From the NCBI GenBank assembly GCA_963822295.1, contig CAWGHD010000002.1:682001-746000 (forward strand): a stretch of DNA of 64,000 nt. The letters run 5' to 3'. The translations under genes and the position numbers were made by a program. The DNA comes from VRUE01 sp963822295. GTDB taxonomy: Bacteria > Actinomycetota > Thermoleophilia > Solirubrobacterales > 70-9. The notes under the pieces are model-generated. The model saw only the letters and a list, made by a program, of their open reading frames with translations, made no database searches and was not told where the DNA came from. Below are positions 40,501 through 47,784 of the stretch, piece by piece. The first letter of the stretch is position 1, and every line of letters starts with the position of its first letter.

Positions 40501-42129
40501 ATGCGCCTGCCAATCTGCATCGTTCTGACCGCTGTGGCTCTCGCCGCCGCCCCCGCCGCGGCGCAGGCGGGCATCCCCTTCACCGCCGGGTCCGGCGCGG
40601 AGCCCAGCATCGCCGTCGGCTCCGACGGGAGCGGGCACGTCGTCTGGGAGACGACCGATGACAACGCCCAGGTCGGCTATTGCCGGGTCAGCGCCGGCGC
40701 CGGCGCCTGCAACCGCACCGAGCTGCTGAACTTCTCCACCTCGACCGACGCCAACCGGGCCGGCAGGGCGACGGTGTACACGCCCGCGCCCAACAAAGTC
40801 GTGATCGTCGCCGGTTGCTGGAACTGCCCAAGCGGCGTCCAGGACAGGACCTACCGATGGATCTCGACCACCAACGGCGACAGTTTCGGCGCGCCTGTGG
40901 AAATCGACAACACGTTCGGAACCGAGGGCTTCGGCACCTGGCTCGAGGACACCGGTGTCTTCGTTGCCGCTGGTGGCTCGCGGGTGAAAGCCGAGCCCGG
41001 GGTGGGGGAAGGCGTCCAGTACGCGTCCGGTGGGCTCTTCGTCTACTGGCCCGAGGTGGTCCGCCTGCCGGGATCGGACAGGCTGGTGGCGGCGACCAAC
41101 GACCTCGACGTCGTCAAGTACGGCGTCTACAACGGCGGGCCGCCCATTGCCGTGAACATCAACAACGCGGTCGTCTGGGAAGTGGACAAAACGCTCAGCG
41201 GCGCCGAGGGCGACAACCGCGACACCGCCCTCACCGCCGGGCCCAACGGCGTCACCCTGACCTACGAGGCGACGGACTCGATCCCCAACCGAATCGGCCT
41301 GCGCCGCTTCGACGCCGCCTCCAACACGTTCGGTGCCCCCGTCTACATCCAGGGCGAGGACCCGATCGACAAAAACAGCATCCAGGAGCCCGACTCCTTC
41401 CAGGACCCGTCCGGAAGGATCCACGCGGTCTGGAACTCGCTCTATGACGGCGGTCGCCTGCGCTACCGGGTCAGCGACACGGCCGGCAACAATTTCACCG
41501 CGGCCGCCAACATCGCCAAATCCGAGGGCTTCTACGAGCCGGAGGTCGCCGCCGCGGGCGACGGCCGCGGCTTCGCCACCTGGACCCCGGGGATCTCCGG
41601 GTCGATCCGCGTCGTCCCGCTCGACAACCCGGAAATCGAGTCCACCGCCACGCCGCCGGACACGACGAAACCGATCGTAACCGGGCTCGGCATCAGCGAC
41701 ACCACGCTGACCCCGGGCCAGTCCGCCAAATTCACCTTCAAATCGAGCGAGGCCGGGCTCGCGGTGCTCACCTTCGAGAAGCGGTTCCTGGGGATCAAAG
41801 GGAAACGAAAAGGGAAAAAAGCGTGCCTGCCGCGGACGAAGAAACGGCTCGCCGCGCTGCGCAAAAAAGCCGGGTCCCCCGGCGAGTTCAAAAAACAGCT
41901 GAGGAAAAAGAAGTGCACCGGCTACCGCAGGATCGGCGAGATCCGCCAGAAAGTGACGCCGGGCAATAACACGATCGAGTTCGACGGCAAGATCGCGGGC
42001 CGGCCGCTCGGGCCCGGCCAGTACCGCGCCCTGCTCGTCGTCACCGACGCCGCCGGGCTGGTCTCGCGCACCGAGTCGGTGAGCTTCAAGGTCCTCGGCA
42101 AAAAGAAGAAAAAGAAAGGCAGGCGCTAG
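40501..42129 (+). CDS. Secreted beta-propeller-like protein with basic tail
   Basis: A 542-residue exported protein. The signal peptide (MRLPICIVLTAVALAAAPAAAQA) is followed by repeated units with GSDGSGHVVWET-, GPNGVTLTYEAT- and DPSGRIHAVWNS-like motifs, suggesting a sialidase-like propeller of five or six blades. From about residue 395 there is a separate beta-sandwich-like domain (GISDTTLTPGQSAKFTFKSSEAG) seen in many Solirubrobacterales-type surface proteins, with a Lys/Arg-rich insert (RFLGIKGKRKGKKACLPR) and a poly-basic C-terminus. It may bind acidic cell-wall polymers. No catalytic residues assigned. Confidence 0.7.
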   Translation: MRLPICIVLTAVALAAAPAAAQAGIPFTAGSGAEPSIAVGSDGSGHVVWETTDDNAQVGYCRVSAGAGACNRTELLNFSTSTDANRAGRATVYTPAPNKVVIVAGCWNCPSGVQDRTYRWISTTNGDSFGAPVEIDNTFGTEGFGTWLEDTGVFVAAGGSRVKAEPGVGEGVQYASGGLFVYWPEVVRLPGSDRLVAATNDLDVVKYGVYNGGPPIAVNINNAVVWEVDKTLSGAEGDNRDTALTAGPNGVTLTYEATDSIPNRIGLRRFDAASNTFGAPVYIQGEDPIDKNSIQEPDSFQDPSGRIHAVWNSLYDGGRLRYRVSDTAGNNFTAAANIAKSEGFYEPEVAAAGDGRGFATWTPGISGSIRVVPLDNPEIESTATPPDTTKPIVTGLGISDTTLTPGQSAKFTFKSSEAGLAVLTFEKRFLGIKGKRKGKKACLPRTKKRLAALRKKAGSPGEFKKQLRKKKCTGYRRIGEIRQKVTPGNNTIEFDGKIAGRPLGPGQYRALLVVTDAAGLVSRTESVSFKVLGKKKKKKGRR

Positions 42130-42266
42130 TCGGGCCGGGCGGCGCGGCGCCTGCTGAGGCGATCGCGGATCGCCAGCTGGAGCAGGAACCCGACGACGAC
42201 GAGCATCGGGATCACGAAGGGGAGCGCCGGCACCAGGCCGCCGTGGTCGGCGAGGGGAAGGATCAC
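42126..42266 (-). CDS. Small single-pass membrane protein
   Basis: A 46-residue protein with one transmembrane helix (ALPFVIPMLVVVGFLLQLAI) and a basic cytoplasmic tail (RDRLSRRRAARPD). It is read from a GTG that overlaps the stop of the large membrane protein (GTGA), which supports it as a real coupled gene. Probably a small partner subunit of that protein; function unknown. Confidence 0.55.
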   Translation of the reverse strand: MILPLADHGGLVPALPFVIPMLVVVGFLLQLAIRDRLSRRRAARPD

Positions 42267-44053
42267 GGGGAGGCTCCCTTCTCGTCCGCCCTGCGCCTGC
42301 GGCCGGAGGCCTCCTCCGCAATGCCGAGCCGGTGCACGGCCCAGGCGAAGAGCGCGAGGAAGCCCAGGGTGATCGCCAGCACCGCCCCGTAACCCGCGAT
42401 CGAGACCAGCGCCGGGACGTCGTCCTTCTGCTCCCGCTGCAGCAGCTCGTGATCGGCGACGAAGGCTCTGGTGAAGCGGGGCGGGGCGGGGAGCTCCGGC
42501 GCCGGGATCGCCTCGTCGGCGGGGAAGTAGACCGGCAGCGCCGTCAGCGACCGGCCGCTGTGCAGGCGCAGCATCGCCTTCCAGGTTCCGTGGACCGGCA
42601 GCGGCTCGGTGGTCCGGTAGACGCCCGGCCGGATCTCCTCCAGCGCCTCGGTCGTGAAGCCGCCCCCCTGCCAGGCCGTGCCCGTGAACCACTCGGCGTC
42701 CTCCGCGGCCGACGGGGGATCGAGGGTGACGGTCGCCTCGACCATGCGCTCGGGCTCCGACCGCACCTCCTCGAGCACGACCCGCCCGCTCACCCCCGAG
42801 TCGGCCGGCTTGTAGAGGGCGTACCCGACCAGCGAGGCCGTGAGAACGGCGGAGAGGGCGGCGGCGGTGGAGAGGGAGCGCCGGCGGGGGATCTCCGCGG
42901 CGGAGAGCCGGGCGCCGACCCATGCGCCCATGACGGCGGCGGCGATCGCCATCGGGAGGGCGAGGAGGACCGCCTCAGGGAACAGCTGCGACGGCCAGGG
43001 AATCGGCATCAGCAGGCGCGACCAGGCCCACTCCGACGCCAGCCCGATCGTGCCGATCAGCGCCCCGCACCAGAGGGCGAAGGCGAGCGGGCGCTCGCGG
43101 GGGATCCGCGTCGCCACCGCTTCGACGATCAGCGCCTCGACGAGGTAGAGAGGGAAATAGGGTGTGGGCTCGCCCATTTTGACCCCGACGATCAGCGCGA
43201 TCACGCCCCTCATCCCGAGGAAGAATGCGACCGCGCCGAGCGCGGCGCCCCGCCCGAGCCAGAGCCTGGCGAGGACCAGCGCCGCCCCGGCTGCGAAGGC
43301 GATCATCATCGGCTGGAAGACGAAGCGGAACTGGGGAACGCCGAAGTCGAACTCCGCCTGGAAGGTGGAGAGGCCGAGCAGGAAGGCGCCGGGCAGCGAC
43401 GCCTGGCGAAGCAGGGTGACCCAGACCGGCTGTCCCGGCTTTCCCCTCGCGGCATCCCCCTCGACCAGCAGCACCGCGAGGCCGAGCAGCGACATCGCGG
43501 CGCCGCCGATCAGCATCAGGTGCGTGGGGCCCCAGAGGGTGACGTCCTGGCCGAACAGCCTGTGCCAGAAGTCGTCGAGCGGGAACCCGAGCAGCGAGTA
43601 GGCGCCGCAGGCGGCAATCAGGATGCCGCCGAGCGGGGCGTACCAGTCGCCGGCGATCCTGACCGCCGTCGGCCCGGGCTTCCCCTTGGGCATGGCGATC
43701 GCGAGGACGCCGGCGCTGAAGACCCCGAAGAGGCCGATCAGGATGTAGTAGTGCGCCGGGTTCGCCAGCGGTCCCTCGTCGCGGCCGTCGGCGATGTGCA
43801 GGGAGATGTCCCAGAGCATTCCGAACAGCGCCGCGATCAGGAAGGTGATGATCACGCCGGTCGGCACCGCCACCCAGCCGGGCGTGCCCGAGACCCGTTC
43901 CCAGAAGGACGCGGCCCGCGAGAGGTGCTTGACCCGGCCGGACCGGTGCCCGACCGCCAGGTAGAGGAGCAGGGCGGTGAGGACCACTGCGCCGGCGGTG
44001 GCGATCAGCACCTGCGTCAGCTCGGCCCCTCCGGCCGGCGGCGGCTGGCTCAT
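42263..44053 (-). CDS. Large multi-pass membrane protein with extracytoplasmic domain
   Basis: A 596-residue protein with about twelve hydrophobic segments in two groups. Conserved-looking polar residues sit within the helices (LLGFPLDDFWHRLFGQDVTLWGPTHLMLIGG, WDISLHIADGRDEG), suggesting metal or haem ligation. Between the last two helices is an extracytoplasmic beta domain of about 150 residues (VVLEEVRSEPERMVEATVTLDPP, YRTTEPLPVHGTWKAMLRLHSG) resembling YtkA/FixH-type domains of copper and cytochrome-oxidase assembly. I infer a role in metal handling or respiration, weakly. Confidence 0.65.
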   Translation of the reverse strand: MSQPPPAGGAELTQVLIATAGAVVLTALLLYLAVGHRSGRVKHLSRAASFWERVSGTPGWVAVPTGVIITFLIAALFGMLWDISLHIADGRDEGPLANPAHYYILIGLFGVFSAGVLAIAMPKGKPGPTAVRIAGDWYAPLGGILIAACGAYSLLGFPLDDFWHRLFGQDVTLWGPTHLMLIGGAAMSLLGLAVLLVEGDAARGKPGQPVWVTLLRQASLPGAFLLGLSTFQAEFDFGVPQFRFVFQPMMIAFAAGAALVLARLWLGRGAALGAVAFFLGMRGVIALIVGVKMGEPTPYFPLYLVEALIVEAVATRIPRERPLAFALWCGALIGTIGLASEWAWSRLLMPIPWPSQLFPEAVLLALPMAIAAAVMGAWVGARLSAAEIPRRRSLSTAAALSAVLTASLVGYALYKPADSGVSGRVVLEEVRSEPERMVEATVTLDPPSAAEDAEWFTGTAWQGGGFTTEALEEIRPGVYRTTEPLPVHGTWKAMLRLHSGRSLTALPVYFPADEAIPAPELPAPPRFTRAFVADHELLQREQKDDVPALVSIAGYGAVLAITLGFLALFAWAVHRLGIAEEASGRRRRADEKGASP

Positions 44054-44352
44054 GGGAGCCGCGAGGCCGCGTCGTCGTGCGAGGCGTCAGGTCGCGGGCG
44101 GTCGCGGACGACGGCGTAGTGGATCGCGAGCCCGATCCCCCAGCCGAACAGCACAAAGAGGAACCAGGGGAGGGCCGTGCCGCCGAGCCCCCACTGCAGC
44201 GCCCAGATGACGACGAGCAGCGCCTGCACGGCCGCGAAGACGGTGGCGTGGATGCGAAAGCCCTTGCGCGCCAGGCGTGTCCTGTGTCGCCGGTGCCGCT
44301 GCCGGTGCTCGCTCTCGGTTCGTTCGGCGGCGCGCTCGAATGCGTCTGTCAT
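44050..44352 (-). CDS. Two-transmembrane-domain protein
   Basis: A 100-residue protein. A charged N-terminus (ESEHRQRHRRHRTRLARKGF) is followed by two closely spaced helices (FAAVQALLVVIWALQWGLGG and PWFLFVLFGWGIGLAIHYAVV), the layout of the 2TM domain often found next to PadR regulators or histidine kinases. It overlaps both neighbours by four bases, tying it to the PadR operon. Confidence 0.75.
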   Translation of the reverse strand: MTDAFERAAERTESEHRQRHRRHRTRLARKGFRIHATVFAAVQALLVVIWALQWGLGGTALPWFLFVLFGWGIGLAIHYAVVRDRPRPDASHDDAASRLP

Positions 44353-44810
44353 CTGTCTTCCTCCTCAGTTGTCTGCCGGTGATGGCTCTCGATCTCTGTG
44401 GCCGCCCGATCCAGGACGGTCGTCACGGTTGCGAAGTCGACCCGGCCCGAGATCGGGGTCAGGCGTGCTTTGAAGTCCGCGATCGCGGACTCGAGCGATT
44501 CCGCCCGCCGGACGCGGACCCCCGTGCGTTGCTCGAGCGCGGCGAGGCCGTCGACCCGCTCCTCCAGCGCCTCCGCTCCCGCCGGGGTCACCCGGAAGGT
44601 GGTGCGGGTGCCGCTCTCCTCGCCCTCGACCAGGCCCTCGGCCTCGAGCGCGTCGAGCGCGGGGTAGACGCTTCCGGGCGAGGGCCGGTAACGGGACCCG
44701 AAGAGCCGGGACAGCTCGGAGAGGAGCTGGTAGCCGTACATGGGCCGGTCGGCCAGCAGGCCGAGGATCACCAGGTGCAGCTCGCCGTGCCGGAAGAAAC
44801 GCCTTGACAC
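44349..44810 (-). CDS. PadR-family transcriptional regulator
   Basis: A 153-residue regulator. The winged helix is typical (ELHLVILGLLADRPMYGYQLLSELSRLFGSRYRPSPGSVYPALDALEAEGLVEGEE, then RTTFRVTPAGAEAL), and the C-terminal helices form the dimer region. GTG was chosen over a TTG two codons upstream because GAAGGAG lies seven bases before it and directly abuts the TTG. The gene heads an operon with the 2TM, large membrane and small membrane proteins. Its promoter holds four 11-bp-spaced repeats, the likely autoregulatory site. Confidence 0.92.
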   Translation of the reverse strand: MSRRFFRHGELHLVILGLLADRPMYGYQLLSELSRLFGSRYRPSPGSVYPALDALEAEGLVEGEESGTRTTFRVTPAGAEALEERVDGLAALEQRTGVRVRRAESLESAIADFKARLTPISGRVDFATVTTVLDRAATEIESHHRQTTEEEDR

Positions 44811-44832
44811 CCGCAACTCCTTCGCGATTGAT

Positions 44833-44877
44833 TACGAAACAGCTACGAAACTATATCGAAACCATTACGAAACGCAA
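44833..44877 (-). promoter_or_regulatory. padR promoter with four phased repeats
   Basis: Four copies of TACGAAAC (third copy ATCGAAAC) start at 44833, 44844, 44855 and 44866, exactly 11 bp apart, one helical turn. On the coding strand -35 TTGCGT (44872-44877) and -10 TATAGT (44850-44855) are separated by 16 bp, so the repeats cover the promoter. A cooperative repressor site is likely. Confidence 0.75.
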
Positions 44878-44905
44878 TCGGTCGGCATTGGAGTTGCGGC
44901 GAGTA

Positions 44906-44979
44906 CGCGCCCGACAGGATTCGAACCTGTGGCCTCTTCCTCCGGAGGGAAGCGCTCTATCCAGCTGAGCTACGGGCGC
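44906..44979 (-). tRNA. tRNA-Arg (anticodon CCG)
   Basis: A complete cloverleaf on the reverse strand: acceptor GCGCCCG/CGGGCGC, D arm GCTC/GAGC, anticodon stem CTTCC/GGAAG with loop CTCCGGA giving anticodon CCG, and T arm ACAGG/CCTGT with TTCGAAT. CCA is not encoded. It reads CGG arginine codons, which are common in this GC-rich genome. Confidence 0.96.
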
Positions 44980-45035
44980 AGAGGGTCAGTCTAGCCTCGC
45001 GAAGTCGAACCGCCCCCGTCCCGTAGGCTCGGCCC

Positions 45036-46028
45036 ATGGACCTCTCGGTGGCCTTCCTCGGCACGGGCGGCGCGGTGCCGTCGGCGCGGCGCTCGACCGC
45101 GAGCCTGCTCGTCGCCCGCGGCGGCGAACGGCTGATGTTCGACTGCGGCGAGGGGACGCAGCGGCAGATGCAGAAGTCGGTCGGTCTGGTCCAGGTAGAC
45201 GAGATCTACCTCACCCACTTCCACGCCGACCACTTCCTGGGTCTGCCCGGGCTGCTGAAAACGTACGACCTGACCGATCGCGAGGCGCCGCTCACCGTCT
45301 ACGGGCCGCGCGGCCTCCAGGACCTCTTCAAGACGCTCGGCCGGCTGGTCGGCAGGATCGGGTTCCGCCTCGACCTGGTCGAGCTCGAGCCCGGCGACGT
45401 GATGGAGATCGAGAACGGTGAGATCCGCGCCTTCGAGGTCGCACACAGCGTGCGCGCCTGCGGCTACGCGCTGGTCGAGGACGAGCGACCGGGCCGCTTC
45501 GACCTCGAGGTGGCGAAGGGCCTCGGCGTGCCGGAAGGCCCGGCCTTCGCCGCGCTGCAGCGCGGCGAGACGGTCGCCGGCTCGGCCGGCCCGGTGCGCC
45601 CGGAGCAGGTGATCGGAGAGGCCCGTCCCGGTCGGACGATCGTGATCACCGGCGACACGGCGCCCTCCCCGGCGACGGTCGAGGCCGCGCGCGGGGCCGA
45701 GCTGCTGGTCCACGACGCGAGCTTCTCCGAGGAGGAGCTCCAGCGCGCGCTCGACACCGGCCACTCGACCGTCGGCCAGGCCGCCGCCGTCGCCCGCGAG
45801 GCCGAGGTCCAGATGCTCGCCGTGGTCCACATCTCCTCCCGCTACCACGTCGGCACCGTCCTCGAGGAGGCGCGCGCGATCTTCGAGCGAACCGTCGCCC
45901 CCCGCGACTTCGACCTGATCGAGATCCCCTTTCCGGAGCGCGGGGGACCCGAGCTCGTCCCGAACGGAGCGCGGGAGAGAGGCAGCGAGGGAGGGTCCGG
46001 AAGTTCCTCTCGCGGCACCGCGGAGTGA
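45036..46028 (+). CDS. rnz: Ribonuclease Z
   Basis: RNase Z cleaves the 3' trailer of tRNA precursors. The 330-residue protein has FLGTGGAVPSARRSTAS, FDCGEGTQRQMQKS, the zinc motif THFHADHFLGLPGLL, the ITGDTAPS loop and LVHDASFSEEE, with a C-terminal His in VVHISSRY. The exosite arm around residues 90-120 is short. A Ser/Gly-rich tail of about 30 residues after residue 300 is extra. The encoded tRNA-Arg on the opposite strand adjoins it. Confidence 0.94.
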   Translation: MDLSVAFLGTGGAVPSARRSTASLLVARGGERLMFDCGEGTQRQMQKSVGLVQVDEIYLTHFHADHFLGLPGLLKTYDLTDREAPLTVYGPRGLQDLFKTLGRLVGRIGFRLDLVELEPGDVMEIENGEIRAFEVAHSVRACGYALVEDERPGRFDLEVAKGLGVPEGPAFAALQRGETVAGSAGPVRPEQVIGEARPGRTIVITGDTAPSPATVEAARGAELLVHDASFSEEELQRALDTGHSTVGQAAAVAREAEVQMLAVVHISSRYHVGTVLEEARAIFERTVAPRDFDLIEIPFPERGGPELVPNGARERGSEGGSGSSSRGTAE

Positions 46029-46081
46029 CGGTTGCCCCGGAGGGGGAGCTTGTGAGAGACCTCCGCCGCCTGCTCGAAGCT

Positions 46082-46126
46082 CGAGCCGTCACTTGACCGT
46101 CATATAGGAGGTCAATTGACGGCTCG
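46082..46126. repeat. Palindromic element, family 2, intergenic copy
   Basis: Arms CGAGCCGTCACTTGACC and GGTCAATTGACGGCTCG pair over 17 positions with one mismatch, loop GTCATATAGGA. The GAGCCGTCAATTGACC arm is nearly the same as the element inside recJ. It lies between rnz and the pyr operon leader. Confidence 0.85.
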
Positions 46127-46224
46127 GCCGCTTGGGGGTTTGGACCTCTTACCCCTGGTGCGCGGCCGTTGGGAACTGGAGGACTCTCCCTCGCCGCCGC
46201 CCTCTGGTGCTACTCTGCGGGCGT

Positions 46225-46255
46225 CCTTTAACCAGGTCCCGAGAGGCCAGGAAGG
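46225..46255 (+). promoter_or_regulatory. PyrR-binding RNA hairpin over the pyrR ribosome site
   Basis: GGTCCCGAGAGGCC (46235-46248) matches the PyrR-binding consensus ARUCCNGNGAGGYU at all but the first and last positions, which still pair with each other. The outer stem CCTT/AAGG includes the ribosome-binding AGGAAGG, so PyrR binding would hide it. This matches the translational-repression layout known for mycobacterial pyr operons. Confidence 0.82.
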
Positions 46256-46264
46256 TGCACTGAA

Positions 46265-46819
46265 TTGAGCGAGAAGGTCGTGCTCGAGCGCGATGACCTG
46301 CGGCGTACGCTGCGCAGGATCGCCCACGAGATCGCCGAGAAGAACCCCGATTCCGAGGGCCTCGCGATCGTCGGTATCCACACCCGCGGCGCCCTCCTGG
46401 CCCGCCGCCTGCACGCGCTGCTGGGCGAGCTGACCGCCGCCGAGCTACCGATCGGCGACATCGACATCTCCTTCTACCGCGACGACGTCGGGGCCAAGTC
46501 GCCGGCGTCGCAGCCGGTCGTCCACGCCTCCCACATCGACTTCGACCTCAGCGACCGGACCGTGATCCTCGTCGACGACGTGCTCTTCACCGGGCGCACG
46601 GTGCGCGCCGCGATCGAGGCGGTCTTCGACTACGGCCGCCCGCGCCGGGTCCAGCTCGCGGTCCTCTGCGACCGCGGCCACCGCGAGCTCCCCCTCCGGC
46701 CCGACTACGTCGGCAAGAACCTGCCGACCGCGCGCGAGGAGCGGGTCAACGTCCGCCTCGAGGAGAGCGACGAGGTCGACGAGGTGACGATCTCCGAGCC
46801 GGCGGAGGTCCTGACATGA
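46265..46819 (+). CDS. pyrR: Pyrimidine operon regulator PyrR
   Basis: PyrR binds pyr mRNA when UMP is high and also has uracil phosphoribosyltransferase activity. The 184-residue length is normal. Motifs are VVLERDDLRRTLRRIAHEI, AIVGIHTRGALLARRL, the PRPP loop VILVDDVLFTGRTVRAAIEA, and the C-terminal VQLAVLCDRGHRELPLRPDYVGKN. TTG is the start, nine bases after AGGAAGG. It overlaps pyrB by four bases. Confidence 0.95.
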   Translation: MSEKVVLERDDLRRTLRRIAHEIAEKNPDSEGLAIVGIHTRGALLARRLHALLGELTAAELPIGDIDISFYRDDVGAKSPASQPVVHASHIDFDLSDRTVILVDDVLFTGRTVRAAIEAVFDYGRPRRVQLAVLCDRGHRELPLRPDYVGKNLPTAREERVNVRLEESDEVDEVTISEPAEVLT

Positions 46820-47784
46820 GGCACCTGCTCTCGATCGAGCAGCTCTCGCGGGAGGAGATCGAGGCGATCCTCGACCGCGCCGAGAGCTTTGCCGAGGTCG
46901 GCCGCCGCGACATCAAGAAGGTTCCGACCCTGCGCGGCCGCACGATCGTCAGCCTCTTCTACGAGGCGAGCACGCGGACCAGCTCCTCGTTCGAGCTCGC
47001 CGCGAAGCGACTCTCCGCCGACCTCGTCTCGGTCAAGGCCGCGGGCTCCTCGGTCGACAAGGGAGAGTCGCTCAAGGACACCGTCGCGACGCTTTCCGCC
47101 TACGACCCGGCGGCGATCGTGATCCGCCACCCGCACGCCGGCGCCGCCCAGCTCGTCGCCGAGTGGTCGGAGGCGGCCGTCGTCAACGCCGGCGACGGCA
47201 AGCACGCGCACCCGAGCCAGGCGCTGCTCGACGTCTTCACCCTGCGCCGCCGCCTCGAGAGCCTGGAGGGGAAGCGGATCTGGATCGTCGGCGACGTCCT
47301 CCACAGCCGGGTCGCGCGCTCCAACCTGATCGCCTTCCGGGCGATGGGTGCCGAGGTCACCGTCTGCGGCCCGCCGACCCTGATCCCGCGCGGGATCGAG
47401 GAGCACGACTGCCAGGTCACGCACTCGCTCGACGGCCTCGAGGAGGCCGACGTCGTCTACGCGCTGCGGATGCAGAACGAGCGCATGGCGGAGAGCTTCG
47501 TGCCCTCGATCCGCGAGTACGCCACCCATTTCCAGATCGACTCCCGCCGCCTCGGCCCGCGGCAGCTGCTCATGCACCCCGGCCCGGTCAACCGCGGGGT
47601 CGAGCTCTCCGGCGAGGTGATCGACTCGCCGCAGTCGCTGATCGCCGAGCAGGTCGCCGCCGGGCTGGTCGTGCGGATGGCGATCCTCTACGAGCTGCTG
47701 GCGACGGCGGACAACCGCTCCGAGCCGGCGGCCGAGGGCGACGGCTCCCCCGAACGGCCGACCCCGATAGGGCAACCCGCGTGA
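46816..47784 (+). CDS. pyrB: Aspartate carbamoyltransferase catalytic chain
   Basis: PyrB joins carbamoyl phosphate and aspartate, the committed step of pyrimidine synthesis. The 322 residues include the carbamoyl-phosphate motif FYEASTRTSSSFELAAKRL, VIRHPHAGAA, NAGDGKHAHPSQALLD, and the aspartate loop MHPGPVNRGVEL. There is no regulatory-chain gene pyrI nearby. ATG overlaps the pyrR stop. The frame is unbroken. Confidence 0.96.
   Translation: MRHLLSIEQLSREEIEAILDRAESFAEVGRRDIKKVPTLRGRTIVSLFYEASTRTSSSFELAAKRLSADLVSVKAAGSSVDKGESLKDTVATLSAYDPAAIVIRHPHAGAAQLVAEWSEAAVVNAGDGKHAHPSQALLDVFTLRRRLESLEGKRIWIVGDVLHSRVARSNLIAFRAMGAEVTVCGPPTLIPRGIEEHDCQVTHSLDGLEEADVVYALRMQNERMAESFVPSIREYATHFQIDSRRLGPRQLLMHPGPVNRGVELSGEVIDSPQSLIAEQVAAGLVVRMAILYELLATADNRSEPAAEGDGSPERPTPIGQPA

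Noticed and set aside
39541..42321. Reverse-strand open frame of 926 residues
   Set aside because: It runs opposite two well-supported forward genes (300- and 542-residue proteins) and is low-complexity Arg/Gly/Val text typical of GC-rich antisense frames.
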